NCBI GenBank assembly: GCA_022402465.1
Contig: JAKRSH010000040.1
Span: forward strand, 62,001 to 126,000
Direction of reading: 5' to 3'
Source: Leptospiraceae bacterium
GTDB taxonomy: Bacteria; Spirochaetota; Leptospiria; Leptospirales; Leptospiraceae
Length of the DNA stretch: 64,000 nt
Shown here: positions 1-8,987 of the stretch, in pieces
Layout of the letters: each line of letters starts with the position of its first letter
Position numbering within the stretch: the stretch's first letter is position 1
Notes under the pieces: generated by a model
Told to the model about the DNA's origin: nothing
Seen by the model: only the letters and a program-made list of their open reading frames with translations
Database searches by the model: none
Made by a program: the position numbers and the translations under genes

Positions 1-3000
1 GATAAGAAAAACTTTTTCTTTCCAAAGGCAGTTCTTCCAAAACAAAATTAACGACAGGCAGTATCAGTTTCTGAACGGAGGGATTCAATACCTCGTAAAT
101 TCCTCTTGGATCTAAACTGAGTGGGTTATCCACTGAATTGTCTAATACTTCTAGAGAATACACTAGATCATCATTGATTCCATTGCTTGTGCGGATTAAA
201 TCGCAATCAAAGCTAGAAGGACTGGAAATATTGTCATCACATACATTCAATTGAATGGATGTTACATTTTGAAAATTATTCGCCCCAGAAGATACTGGAC
301 TTGAGAAATTATGAATATTTATTCCTGCACGAGATTTGAAATTCACCTTTAGTGTTGTAATAAGATATTCTGTATTATTGGACCTTTTTCCAAAAACCTT
401 GATACGTAAATCATTCCATTCTATCTCAGCTAGAGGAAATTTTCTCCCTCCTGATTCCAATTTTGAATAAACCAATGAAGAAGTATTTAAATTAGGAGGA
501 GTCATAGGGAGAAGACGAAAGATGATATCATCACTTGCTTGGATTACATCACTGGGATCTTGTCCATAGAATACTTCAGTCTGACCCGGAGCGAGTACCT
601 TGAGTATAGAATCAGCTTTTAAGAGAATTTGAAAAATTTGAAATAATCTATCCCCACTTCCTCTGTAGGCTTGCACTTTGTCCGCAAAATCTTGGTTTAA
701 GGAAAGTTCAAATACACCTCGCTTCCACAAGCTATAAAGAACTTGGTTGATTACATCCATTTTTACTCCAAGAAGAACCCCAGGGTGAGTTGAAATTAAA
801 CCCGTGCCGTTGTTACCATTGACGGTTCCATTAGAAAGCTGGGATTTAGGTAATCCTGAAGGGCTTGTTAAAAGAAAACTATCTTGAAAACCAGTTCCAG
901 AATGCAAGGCAGGTAAGGCGGAAATACCAGCTGAGGCAGGTAAGCAGGTATCCACAGTAGAGTTTGGATTAATGCAGGATAAGATTCCTATATCAGCGCC
1001 TAAATCCAATCCGTCTAATCCTGTACGATTTGTACTATTTTGCCTTAAATTTGCTCCAACAAATAGTTTAGTTCTATCGAAAGGTGGCGGAAGATACTCT
1101 GGTAATTTAACACCAATTCCATTATTTTGAGCATCCAACCTGAGTTGAGAGAAAAGTCCGTTCAAAATGTTCGGAGTAATGGTCTGAATTACATCTCTAA
1201 TGATACCTTGGACAATTCTCCATTTAATGTTCGGAATGACCGATCCTAAAATCGCTGTAACTAAATCATTCAACCATCCCCCTCGAATCGTTATTACATT
1301 ATGCGCACAAATGGCAGAATCCCATTCTGCAACATTAAAATCCGAATTGGAAGGTGAATTCCATGGTGGATTTTGAATGGCAAGATCTATCAATCCATTG
1401 CTAGAGGGAATGTTAATATTTGATCTTGCTAAAGTATTTCTAAAAGGCTTGGATGCAGAATAATTGTATAATACTGTACCATCTGCACAAGATGATCCAT
1501 CAAAATTCATAATAAAATCTATTTCATAGATACTATTCCCTGCTCCCGCCAAACTTGCTATAAAGTTCACACTATGGATATGAGCTCTAAGAGTCCCCTT
1601 CAATCTCTTTCCCTGAACACTGATACCCAAGTAATTAGAGTTTGGACTTAGCTGAGGAATTAAATTTCTAGAATTAGGATCACCTGGGGCAGTCCTCTCT
1701 ATGGAAATGTTCGTGACATATACATCTGTCCTACCACTAGCGATTCCTCCTCCCCAAGTCCATGAAATATCACAGAAAGGCCCATAATTAGGCATCCAAC
1801 TGAATTGGAAGAAATCACCAGTATTATTCAAGCAATTCCCATCAGAGATAGGAAGACTAGTTCGTCGGAGACCTTGCAAGAAAGCTGGGGAAACATTTAC
1901 AGTAGAAGAAGATATATTGGCTGTTAAATTATTATTCAAAGTCCAAGTTGTCCCGGATATAAAATTTAAGAGCTTAGATCCTTCAGGTATGCCTGCCCCT
2001 GAGATAAATACTCCAGCGCTAAGCTCCGTATTATCTGAAAAAGAAATAGAAGAACTGCCTGACGAACCGGTCGCCAATTTGATTGTATCTGGCCCAAAAG
2101 TAAATTTGATATCATTTCCAGGATCACCATGACTGCTTGTGGCATTTTGACTTAACTGAACTCTATTTCCTGAATTGTAAGCGGAAGAACAACTTCCCGT
2201 TGAAGACCAAGAACCACTATTGGATACTGCAGTTACGAAGGTATTTGGAGGAATAGATTTGCCCCGAACTACCATTCCAATCTTAATTCCTGCAATGGAA
2301 GCAAGTTCTTTAATTCTAGGACAGTTTGAGGAAGTATCCGCTACATGCTCTATGATGCCTTCACTGAAAATTTTATTGTCCAATCTCCACATCCCAGAAT
2401 TGGTAGCCATACTTCCGTTAGATAAGAAAAATTTTTCCAAAAGTAAACCGATCTGTCCAAGTCCTAAAGTTCCTGAACCAATGGTAAGCCTTCCACCCTC
2501 AGCAACCGTGCTTGCCATAGGATTGCTTTGTGTATTTCCATAGCTAAAAGAAAAATTGCGGTAGTACAATTTACCGCCGTAGGAGATCTCTAAAAAATAT
2601 CCATTTGAACCATCCCTTACTCTTAAATCCGAAGGGCTAATACTTGTTAAGTTTATGGATGGTGACCAATTTGCAAAGGAAGTATCCAAAGCACCAACTT
2701 TGCGCAAACGGATATAAGCTGCCACTGCCGAATTCGAAATAGAGCTTGTCATGCTTACTGTGGGATGATTGGCTTTCTCAAGAATCAGTCCAGCTTCACC
2801 AAGACCTACTATCTTCTTGGTGTTGATTGATATTTCAGCATTGAATTTTGGTTCGGTGAGAAAGGCGGCTATTTTTGTTGTGTTGCAGGTTGAATTGGCA
2901 AGACCAAGACAATATAATTTGCCGTCAGCTGTAATTCCACTAATACTAGGATGCAATCTTGCATCCGCCAAACTTACATAGTAGGTTGATAATTCATCTA

Positions 3001-3949
3001 AGGCTTGGTAAGGTTGGAGTTCAAGTTGACGAAAGCCTGTCCACCTACATCTACCGCCTTCGACACTAGGATTCAAAGGACTGGCTAAGTCCTTTGCGAT
3101 TCGAATCTTTGCTTCTGAATAGCTATTCGATCCAGGATAGACCAAATCCGTATTCGGACAGATACTTCCCCTATCCATTTCATGGGAAAATTCCAAAACG
3201 ATTTTCTGGTGTCGACTCACAGCCGTTGCAGGCTTTAAAATTGCAGCAGAAGGAGTTGAAGTTCCCGAGCCAAGCAATTCCATTTCTACCAAAGATAGAT
3301 TAGGATCATTGCTTTGAATAGCCATGGTTCCTTTTCGCAATCCCCCTGCATTCGGGAGGAAACGAATTGTAAAACTTCTACTAGCATTAGGACTCAGCAC
3401 TACTTCATTTCCCGTAAAAGCATGAGTATTTTGGAATGTAAATTGAGATCCAGCAGATGAAATCTGAACAAAACTTACCGTTAAATTTTCATCACCTATA
3501 TTTTTTATACTTGCTACTTTGCTCTCTTGGGTATTGATCTGTTTGGCAAAAAAGTTAAAATTACTGGCTAAGGTATAGTCTAGATTATCAATCTTGATTT
3601 CTAGCTTAGGTCCAATCGCATGCAAAACAGGACCTCCTCCTGGACTTGGCTTAGCAACAAGATCACCTGATTGAGGAGGAGGTGGATTCGTTACTAGAAC
3701 TTCATCCGGTGGATTTATAACATTTGGGCTATTGGGTGAGGTTCCCGCCAAAGGTGAGCTAGCTGAGGTAGATGGATTCGAAGAACTTGCACCGCCTAAA
3801 ATCGCTAAAATAGATTCTTCTAGTCCACCACCAGAGCCTGAATTTCCAATTCCACAACTTAATACAAAACTCAGAAACACTAACTTAGTCCATATGACTA
3901 CAGGTTTGAGATGGTATTTTCTTGAAATCATGGATCTATAATTTTTCAT
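1..3949 (-). CDS. Giant exported lipoprotein, copy 2 of a tandem pair (C-terminus outside window)
   Basis: The reading frame starts at 3949 and stays open to the window edge in the parts I translated, about 1,316 codons. The N-terminus has a basic stretch, a hydrophobic core and the lipobox VLSC (Cys about 32), so the product is probably a lipoprotein. A Ser/Gly/Pro-rich linker follows. Around residues 115-215 there is a choice-of-anchor-D/ASH-like beta domain (NIGDENLTVSF). The remainder matches the upstream gene block by block: VQGIIRDV against VQGVVRDI, LKADSILKVLAPGQ against LKADPILTVLAPGQ, INQVLYSLWKRG against INQAFYWLWRSG. From that match only some 40-50 residues should lie beyond the edge. 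Its ATG overlaps the TGA of the upstream gene (ATGA), so the two are translationally coupled. Function unknown; surface or periplasmic location is inferred. Confidence 0.8.
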   Translation of the reverse strand, partial: MKNYRSMISRKYHLKPVVIWTKLVFLSFVLSCGIGNSGSGGGLEESILAILGGASSSNPSTSASSPLAGTSPNSPNVINPPDEVLVTNPPPPQSGDLVAKPSPGGGPVLHAIGPKLEIKIDNLDYTLASNFNFFAKQINTQESKVASIKNIGDENLTVSFVQISSAGSQFTFQNTHAFTGNEVVLSPNASRSFTIRFLPNAGGLRKGTMAIQSNDPNLSLVEMELLGSGTSTPSAAILKPATAVSRHQKIVLEFSHEMDRGSICPNTDLVYPGSNSYSEAKIRIAKDLASPLNPSVEGGRCRWTGFRQLELQPYQALDELSTYYVSLADARLHPSISGITADGKLYCLGLANSTCNTTKIAAFLTEPKFNAEISINTKKIVGLGEAGLILEKANHPTVSMTSSISNSAVAAYIRLRKVGALDTSFANWSPSINLTSISPSDLRVRDGSNGYFLEISYGGKLYYRNFSFSYGNTQSNPMASTVAEGGRLTIGSGTLGLGQIGLLLEKFFLSNGSMATNSGMWRLDNKIFSEGIIEHVADTSSNCPRIKELASIAGIKIGMVVRGKSIPPNTFVTAVSNSGSWSSTGSCSSAYNSGNRVQLSQNATSSHGDPGNDIKFTFGPDTIKLATGSSGSSSISFSDNTELSAGVFISGAGIPEGSKLLNFISGTTWTLNNNLTANISSSTVNVSPAFLQGLRRTSLPISDGNCLNNTGDFFQFSWMPNYGPFCDISWTWGGGIASGRTDVYVTNISIERTAPGDPNSRNLIPQLSPNSNYLGISVQGKRLKGTLRAHIHSVNFIASLAGAGNSIYEIDFIMNFDGSSCADGTVLYNYSASKPFRNTLARSNINIPSSNGLIDLAIQNPPWNSPSNSDFNVAEWDSAICAHNVITIRGGWLNDLVTAILGSVIPNIKWRIVQGIIRDVIQTITPNILNGLFSQLRLDAQNNGIGVKLPEYLPPPFDRTKLFVGANLRQNSTNRTGLDGLDLGADIGILSCINPNSTVDTCLPASAGISALPALHSGTGFQDSFLLTSPSGLPKSQLSNGTVNGNNGTGLISTHPGVLLGVKMDVINQVLYSLWKRGVFELSLNQDFADKVQAYRGSGDRLFQIFQILLKADSILKVLAPGQTEVFYGQDPSDVIQASDDIIFRLLPMTPPNLNTSSLVYSKLESGGRKFPLAEIEWNDLRIKVFGKRSNNTEYLITTLKVNFKSRAGINIHNFSSPVSSGANNFQNVTSIQLNVCDDNISSPSSFDCDLIRTSNGINDDLVYSLEVLDNSVDNPLSLDPRGIYEVLNPSVQKLILPVVNFVLEELPLERKSFSY

Positions 3950-6900
3950 AACTCACAATTTCCTGTAAACGAATAATTTCCTGCATTCGCACCTAAGAGC
4001 AGATAAGGATGAGAGGTATTTCCTGCGATAGGTTTTGTGGAAACTGCTGTAAGGTTAAGACCACAGGCTCTTAGCCTTGGAATGGGAATATCCCTGACCA
4101 CATTGTTGAGCAAGGGAATAATCAAATCTCTTACTAGAGGTTGAATCACCTGGAAGATTGCATCTGGCTTAAGATTCAAAGGATTTTCTGCACCTTCCAA
4201 AACTTCTAAAACAAAGAAAAGCTCCCCCACTTGATCCGAAATGGCAATCTTGATAGATGGATTGCCCACAGAAGCTAAAATCACGGGAGAAAAATTGCAA
4301 GGTGGTATAGAACATGTAGGTAGAGCAAAGGTTCCGAGATTTAAACTAGCTAAGGATTGAATAGAAATTCGAACCGCTCCTATCGTATACGCAGTACTAG
4401 GTGAAGGTGCAGGTCTTGAGGGATCAGACTGGTAGCCACGTATTGTAATTTTTAGATCAGAAAGAAATATCTTCAATCTTGGCGATTCCAAGCTAGCATT
4501 TCCAGATAATTTTTCATACTCCAAATAGGGAGCTACAATAGGATTTACTATAAGTCGCACTTCGTCATTTTTATAAATTCCTGAAAAATTGTTCTGACCT
4601 GGAGCAAGAACAGTTAGTATAGGATCCGCTTTTAACAATGACTTCGTTAGACGAAGCAAACTAGAGCCACCTGAGTAATTATTGATACTATCAATAAATG
4701 CCTCATCTATGGTAAGATTCAAACCACCTGATCTCCAAAGCCAATAGAAGGCTTGGTTGATTGCATCTGTGTGAATTTGCAATAATAAACCTGGGTTGCT
4801 AGCCCAGCGAGATTGTAAGGAAGGAAGTAGAGTGGCGGTAGGTTTATTTAAAACGAATGAATTGCTTCCTGTAGGCGGTGGAGGAAGTGGTGATCTGCTA
4901 TATCCAAGTTGCCATGGACAACGGTTCATTCCATCTTTAATGCAAATCAAAAGAGATGCATCCGCTGCTGCTTCCAAACCAAAATTGCTACCATCATTTC
5001 GTGTTTGTGTGTTCGTGGATAGCTGAGCTTGGATCGTTAAATCTATATCTGACAAGGGTGCTGGAAGGTAATCCGGTAAGCCGATTGTAACTCCAGATTT
5101 TACCTGACCTAAGATATTATTTAAAATATCTGGTGCGATCTTTGTTGCAATATCTCTCACAACACCTTGAACAACTTTTGGTTTAATCTCGGGAAGTTTT
5201 TGTTGGATGATGTCTCCTACGATAGCAGCAACCGCACCAGACCCAACTATGGAGGAAGTAGTAATATTATCGCTCCAGATAGTAGTGAAAGGATTGCAGA
5301 ACAAAGTGTACGGAAAAGGGACTGGATTTGGTAGACTTAAACAATCTGTCGAAGAATTATAAGGACTTGGAAATGCACTTGGATTCATAGTGATCACAGC
5401 ATCTCCCGATGAGTTTGCAGTGAGAATGGTTCGTGCAAAAGTCCTTCTCTCAGTAATTGATGGAGGCGATTCATTTAGAGAAAATCGGATTCCATCCCCA
5501 TCAACTCCAGAAACCAATGATCCAAAGTATACTAAGGAGTCACCTATCAAATAATCAAAGAACTCTATATCCGTTACCTTAGCGATAATTGCCAGTCGCC
5601 CTTTAGCCTTTCTACCATAAAGAGTTAAGTCTAAATACCCGTTTTCTGGTTTGATTTCAATACGTATATTATCTATCCATGTCCCACCATCCAGAATTGA
5701 TTCATCTAATTCAAGTTCCGTGATATAAACATCTGCAAGAGCAGAATAATTTACATCAGGATAGCTTGAACTTTCAAAAATTACCCCAGACACACTAAAA
5801 CCACAAAAGGGACCAATTCGATTGAAATAGGTTAAAACTCCACCAGGCAATTTGGCTACAGGCCATGGACTGCAAGTATTTCCAGAAGAATCTGTTCCTG
5901 GATGGGTACTCGAAGTATTCGCCAAATATTGGTTTAATGATTTATTCGAAGCATCTAAAGGATCCTTTAAAGTAAACTCTCCTCTTGCAAAGGATTGGAT
6001 GATACCCGAAATAGCGTTAACACCTTCTGCTTGCATGATAGCAAGATTTACAGAGTTGGAAATTTTCTGCACTGGGTCAGAAGCTAAATTTCCATAAGTA
6101 AAATTCAAGGTTCTGTAGTAGTATTTCCCTGAATAGGATTCGATTCTATAGAAATAATTATTGATTCCATCTCTAGCACGAAGGTCCAAAGGTAATATAG
6201 AAAGATCAGAAGTAATTGAGGCAGGACACAGACCATTGCTACACAATTCAAGACCACTCGCAACACCTGAGGTGCAAGGAATGATACCAGAAGCATTTGA
6301 AACAATTCCTAGTTTACAGAGAGATAATGATTTAATTGCGGGTAGAGAGCTACTATCCAGATTTATTTGAAGACTTAAAGTTGGATGAGATAACTTACTC
6401 AAAACCAAAGCACTGTTATTGGAAAAAGTAAATTCAGAACTTCCAATTACCTTTAAAGAAGTGGGAAAAGTCGGCTCAGAAAAAAACTCCTCTACAAAAG
6501 AAATTAGATTCAAAGAAGTAGTCGTCAATGCAGAGCTTGTGATAGTTAATCTATAGGTTTTGTTCTGACCCAAAAGTGAAACTGGTTTAATCGACAGATT
6601 CAAAGGACTAGTCCATTCGAAATTTGCTCCCACTAAACTAACATTAGATGAATCTGTTACGTTCCAAAGTTGAACTGTAGAAGAGTTCAAGGTTCCTGAA
6701 TTCATAGAATGACTAAATAAAATTGTAATATTAGAATATCGATCAAAAGCAAGAGCATTAAAATCCAATCTTGCCTCTGGTCCTGTAGATCCAAATCCAG
6801 TTGGAAGGGGTACGGTTTGTACTGGGTTCGGATTTTCTTGTTCTAAGGTAGAAGGATTACTATTACTTGATGAGGAACCGCTACTAGTACCTAAAAAACT

Positions 6901-7083
6901 CACAAGGTCTTGCATCATGCTATCTTGCTTGGGAGAACAAGAACTCAAAATTAGAATATATATATAAACGAATTTTTTCAAAATGCTTAACGATAGCCTC
7001 TTCAAGAAATCTTGAGGTTCATTCTCCTTATTTTCATACTTATTGTAGAACATTTGTTCGATAAAAAACTTAAAAAGAATCAA
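3946..7083 (-). CDS. Giant exported lipoprotein, copy 1 of a tandem pair
   Basis: This encodes a 1,045-residue protein if the ATG at 7083 is used. The hydrophobic segment and lipobox LSSC (Cys about 49) sit unusually far from that ATG, so translation may begin at an internal TTG (7005 or 6981), which would give a normal-length lipoprotein signal. After the lipid cysteine comes a Ser/Asn/Pro-rich linker, then long stretches of predicted beta structure and short helical blocks that repeat in the downstream paralogue. It lacks the ASH-like domain seen near the N-terminus of that paralogue. I recognise no catalytic motif. The family looks like a spirochaete-specific outer-membrane-associated lipoprotein; function unknown. 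The stop codon overlaps the next start by four bases. Confidence 0.8.
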   Translation of the reverse strand: MILFKFFIEQMFYNKYENKENEPQDFLKRLSLSILKKFVYIYILILSSCSPKQDSMMQDLVSFLGTSSGSSSSNSNPSTLEQENPNPVQTVPLPTGFGSTGPEARLDFNALAFDRYSNITILFSHSMNSGTLNSSTVQLWNVTDSSNVSLVGANFEWTSPLNLSIKPVSLLGQNKTYRLTITSSALTTTSLNLISFVEEFFSEPTFPTSLKVIGSSEFTFSNNSALVLSKLSHPTLSLQINLDSSSLPAIKSLSLCKLGIVSNASGIIPCTSGVASGLELCSNGLCPASITSDLSILPLDLRARDGINNYFYRIESYSGKYYYRTLNFTYGNLASDPVQKISNSVNLAIMQAEGVNAISGIIQSFARGEFTLKDPLDASNKSLNQYLANTSSTHPGTDSSGNTCSPWPVAKLPGGVLTYFNRIGPFCGFSVSGVIFESSSYPDVNYSALADVYITELELDESILDGGTWIDNIRIEIKPENGYLDLTLYGRKAKGRLAIIAKVTDIEFFDYLIGDSLVYFGSLVSGVDGDGIRFSLNESPPSITERRTFARTILTANSSGDAVITMNPSAFPSPYNSSTDCLSLPNPVPFPYTLFCNPFTTIWSDNITTSSIVGSGAVAAIVGDIIQQKLPEIKPKVVQGVVRDIATKIAPDILNNILGQVKSGVTIGLPDYLPAPLSDIDLTIQAQLSTNTQTRNDGSNFGLEAAADASLLICIKDGMNRCPWQLGYSRSPLPPPPTGSNSFVLNKPTATLLPSLQSRWASNPGLLLQIHTDAINQAFYWLWRSGGLNLTIDEAFIDSINNYSGGSSLLRLTKSLLKADPILTVLAPGQNNFSGIYKNDEVRLIVNPIVAPYLEYEKLSGNASLESPRLKIFLSDLKITIRGYQSDPSRPAPSPSTAYTIGAVRISIQSLASLNLGTFALPTCSIPPCNFSPVILASVGNPSIKIAISDQVGELFFVLEVLEGAENPLNLKPDAIFQVIQPLVRDLIIPLLNNVVRDIPIPRLRACGLNLTAVSTKPIAGNTSHPYLLLGANAGNYSFTGNCEL

Positions 7084-7291
7084 ATTTCGAGATTTTCTTC
7101 AAAAAAAAGAATGAATGAAGCAGAAAACACTCGAAACAACCATTATTCTTGCGTCTTTGTCGAACTTGATGTTAAAAGTTACTCATATGACACATTTTGT
7201 CAACATTAGTTTCCTATTTTGTAAAAAAAATCGTCGGAAACAAAAATCAATTTTCCTGTTTGGATCGTCGATAATCTTTATAGTAAACAAT

Positions 7292-8095
7292 ATGAGAAAA
7301 ATAGTTTTTCTTAGTCTTCTATTCCTCTGTCTAGCTCCTGGACATTCTAACGCTGATCACGGCCAAGGTTTGAGCTACGGCATCTGGATTGAAGACTCCT
7401 TGGGCCTACAATTCCAATACCCTAGGGCTTGGATCAAGAAGGTCGAAAGAACTCCTTATAATTTGATACTCCAATTAGAGAAAAATAATGCAGCCGTTCT
7501 CAGACTAGATACCCAAACAAGAGAAGTAAATTGGGATTTGGATCGATTCATAGAGGAAAATGTTGATCTCTTACTTCGAAGACATCCAGATATGCAGATC
7601 ATGCAAGAACGGATACTGGAAGAAGGTTACAATGGTTTTGATTCGGCTCACTTTGTTTTAATCCATTACAAAGAAGATGGAGAGCTTATTTCAAATCGAT
7701 TTGTTTTTGCACGCAAATCCAATTCTTATTTTGTAATTCAATCGAAAATCATTCGGAAAGAATTTAGCAAATACAAACGTGAAGCTGATCTGTTTATGAA
7801 ATCTATCCTAAGCGAAAGACCAGCTATCAATCGCTGGAGAAATGACTCTGTTTCCTACCTTAACCCAGCTTATGATGAAGGAACCATTCGCTTTATCCAA
7901 GATTCGCTCAAACAAACTCAATCCAATTCACTTAGCCAAGGAAATCGCCTGCAAGGTGTAGAACCGAAGTTAGGAAAAGAAGAAAATAAGGGTGAAGATA
8001 AAAGACCGATTAAGGATATGGAGCCAGGTACAAACCCACCCAAGGGATCCGTTGAACCCATACCTGTCGAAATTGAATCCCCTGGACCAATTTAG
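7292..8095 (+). CDS. Secreted protein of unknown function, Pro/Glu-rich tail
   Basis: The likely start is the ATG at 7292, because the protein then begins directly with a typical signal peptide (MRKIVFLSLLFLCLAPGHSNA, cleavage near residue 20). The frame is open further upstream to 7115, but that extension is atypical. The 267-residue product has a compact alpha/beta region (YGIWIEDSLGLQFQYPRAW onward, about residues 30-190) resembling PsbP-like or DUF1795-like stress-protein folds, in which a surfactant-like domain begins with a short beta hairpin. This is a weak impression only. The last 60 residues are Lys/Glu/Pro-rich and probably disordered. It is a single transcription unit ending in a hairpin terminator. 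Confidence 0.75.
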   Translation: MRKIVFLSLLFLCLAPGHSNADHGQGLSYGIWIEDSLGLQFQYPRAWIKKVERTPYNLILQLEKNNAAVLRLDTQTREVNWDLDRFIEENVDLLLRRHPDMQIMQERILEEGYNGFDSAHFVLIHYKEDGELISNRFVFARKSNSYFVIQSKIIRKEFSKYKREADLFMKSILSERPAINRWRNDSVSYLNPAYDEGTIRFIQDSLKQTQSNSLSQGNRLQGVEPKLGKEENKGEDKRPIKDMEPGTNPPKGSVEPIPVEIESPGPI

Positions 8096-8146
8096 TTTAA
8101 AATTTAATAGACCTTTAATAATAACTACTTTTTAAAAAAACAAATT

Positions 8147-8177
8147 TCCATTCAATTTTTCTGAATGGGTATTTTTT
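8147..8177 (+). terminator. Rho-independent terminator after the 7292-8095 gene
   Basis: A 7-bp stem (CCATTCA/TGAATGG) with a T-rich loop is followed by GTATTTTTTA, about 50 bases after the stop codon. Confidence 0.6.
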
Positions 8178-8211
8178 ATGCTTGGATCTGTGGATTTGGG
8201 AAATTAATCCC

Positions 8212-8237
8212 TAGCCACCGCCTTAAGGGGGTGGCTA
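8212..8237 (+). repeat. Left REP-like hairpin
   Basis: The arms TAGCCACC and GGTGGCTA surround GCCTTAAGGG. The ribosome binding site of the transposase (TATAGGAG) starts at the foot of this hairpin, so the structure could hide it in RNA. Confidence 0.7.
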
Positions 8238-8253
8238 TAGGAGAAAACCCACA

Positions 8254-8727
8254 ATGAAAATCTTTCAAATTGAAAAACTGGATCAAAAGCGAATTGGCTC
8301 GCACACAACTTTTGAGAATACGTTTCACCTTGTCTTTTCTACCAAACATAGATCACGGATTCTTGATGTTAAAACTAAAATTAAGATTCGAAATTTTATC
8401 AGAGAAAAAGAGCGAGAACTTAACTTACGAATATTTATCATGAATGGCTACTTAGACCACTTACATATTCTTGTATCAATTCCAACGACATTATCTCTTT
8501 CCAGAGTATTGAATCATTTCAAGGGATATTCAGCATTTCGTTTGCAGCGGGGAGTCTTTTGGCAGAAGGGCTATTATGCAAAGGTTATTCAGGCTTCTGA
8601 AATTAGATACGTCTATCAATACATACGAAACCAATTTCACCACCATACCTGTAACCAAGGTATCATTACTGAATTGGAAGCTGAAATTTTTCAGAAAAAT
8701 AACTATCAACTTAAAAAAGCAAGTTGA
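8254..8727 (+). CDS. IS200/IS605-family Y1 (HUH) transposase, RAYT-like
   Basis: This 157-residue protein has the small Y1 HUH fold. FHLVFSTKHR (about residues 24-33) is the first strand motif. DHLHILVSIP (68-77) carries the metal-binding His-x-His pair. FWQKGYYAKV (102-111) follows, and YQYIRNQ (121-127) contains the candidate catalytic tyrosine Y123. These enzymes cut and rejoin single-stranded DNA at sites recognised through subterminal hairpins, and hairpins of the right sort lie on both sides. An AGGAG ribosome binding site lies 10 bases before the ATG. The gene looks intact. RAYT versus IS200 cannot be settled from one copy. Confidence 0.85.
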   Translation: MKIFQIEKLDQKRIGSHTTFENTFHLVFSTKHRSRILDVKTKIKIRNFIREKERELNLRIFIMNGYLDHLHILVSIPTTLSLSRVLNHFKGYSAFRLQRGVFWQKGYYAKVIQASEIRYVYQYIRNQFHHHTCNQGIITELEAEIFQKNNYQLKKAS

Positions 8728-8862
8728 TCTAAATTATTATAATCTATAATTGGAATTTTTGCACTCAAATGTTCTGTTTTTAAAACCATAAATGCACTTA
8801 GAAAGAAAATCATTTAACAATTGGATCTTGCTGGATATTTGATTGAAAGAAGATTGGTTTCA

Positions 8863-8892
8863 TTCAGCCACCTCCTTAAGGGGGTGGCTGAA
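8863..8892 (+). repeat. Right REP-like hairpin
   Basis: Ten-base perfect arms (TTCAGCCACC / GGTGGCTGAA) surround TCCTTAAGGG. The core GCCACC-N-CCTTAAGGGGGTGGC is the same as in the left hairpin except for one base, and it has the same orientation. Confidence 0.7.
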
Positions 8893-8894
8893 AT

Positions 8895-8928
8895 AAAAAA
8901 AACCCGCCCTGATTTCTCAGAACGGGCT
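8895..8928 (-). terminator. Strong terminator of the ompL1-lipoprotein operon
   Basis: On the minus strand a 12-bp stem with G-T wobbles and a GAAA loop is followed by eight T residues. It lies 60 bases past the stop of the lipoprotein gene and abuts the right REP-like hairpin. Confidence 0.85.
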
Positions 8929-8987
8929 CTCTTTTATCCAACCTGGATGTGATTTAAAGCACACCCAAGGAGGAAAATAACTAAATC

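Larger units (their letters stand above)
8212..8892 (+). mobile_element. REP-bounded IS200/RAYT-like unit
   Basis: A single transposase gene is enclosed by two hairpins of nearly the same sequence in the same orientation (8212-8237 and 8863-8892). No second gene (TnpB/IscB) and no terminal inverted repeats of DDE type are visible. The arrangement fits either a complete small IS200-group element or a RAYT gene with its own REP sequences. I could not identify target-site boundaries. Confidence 0.6.
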
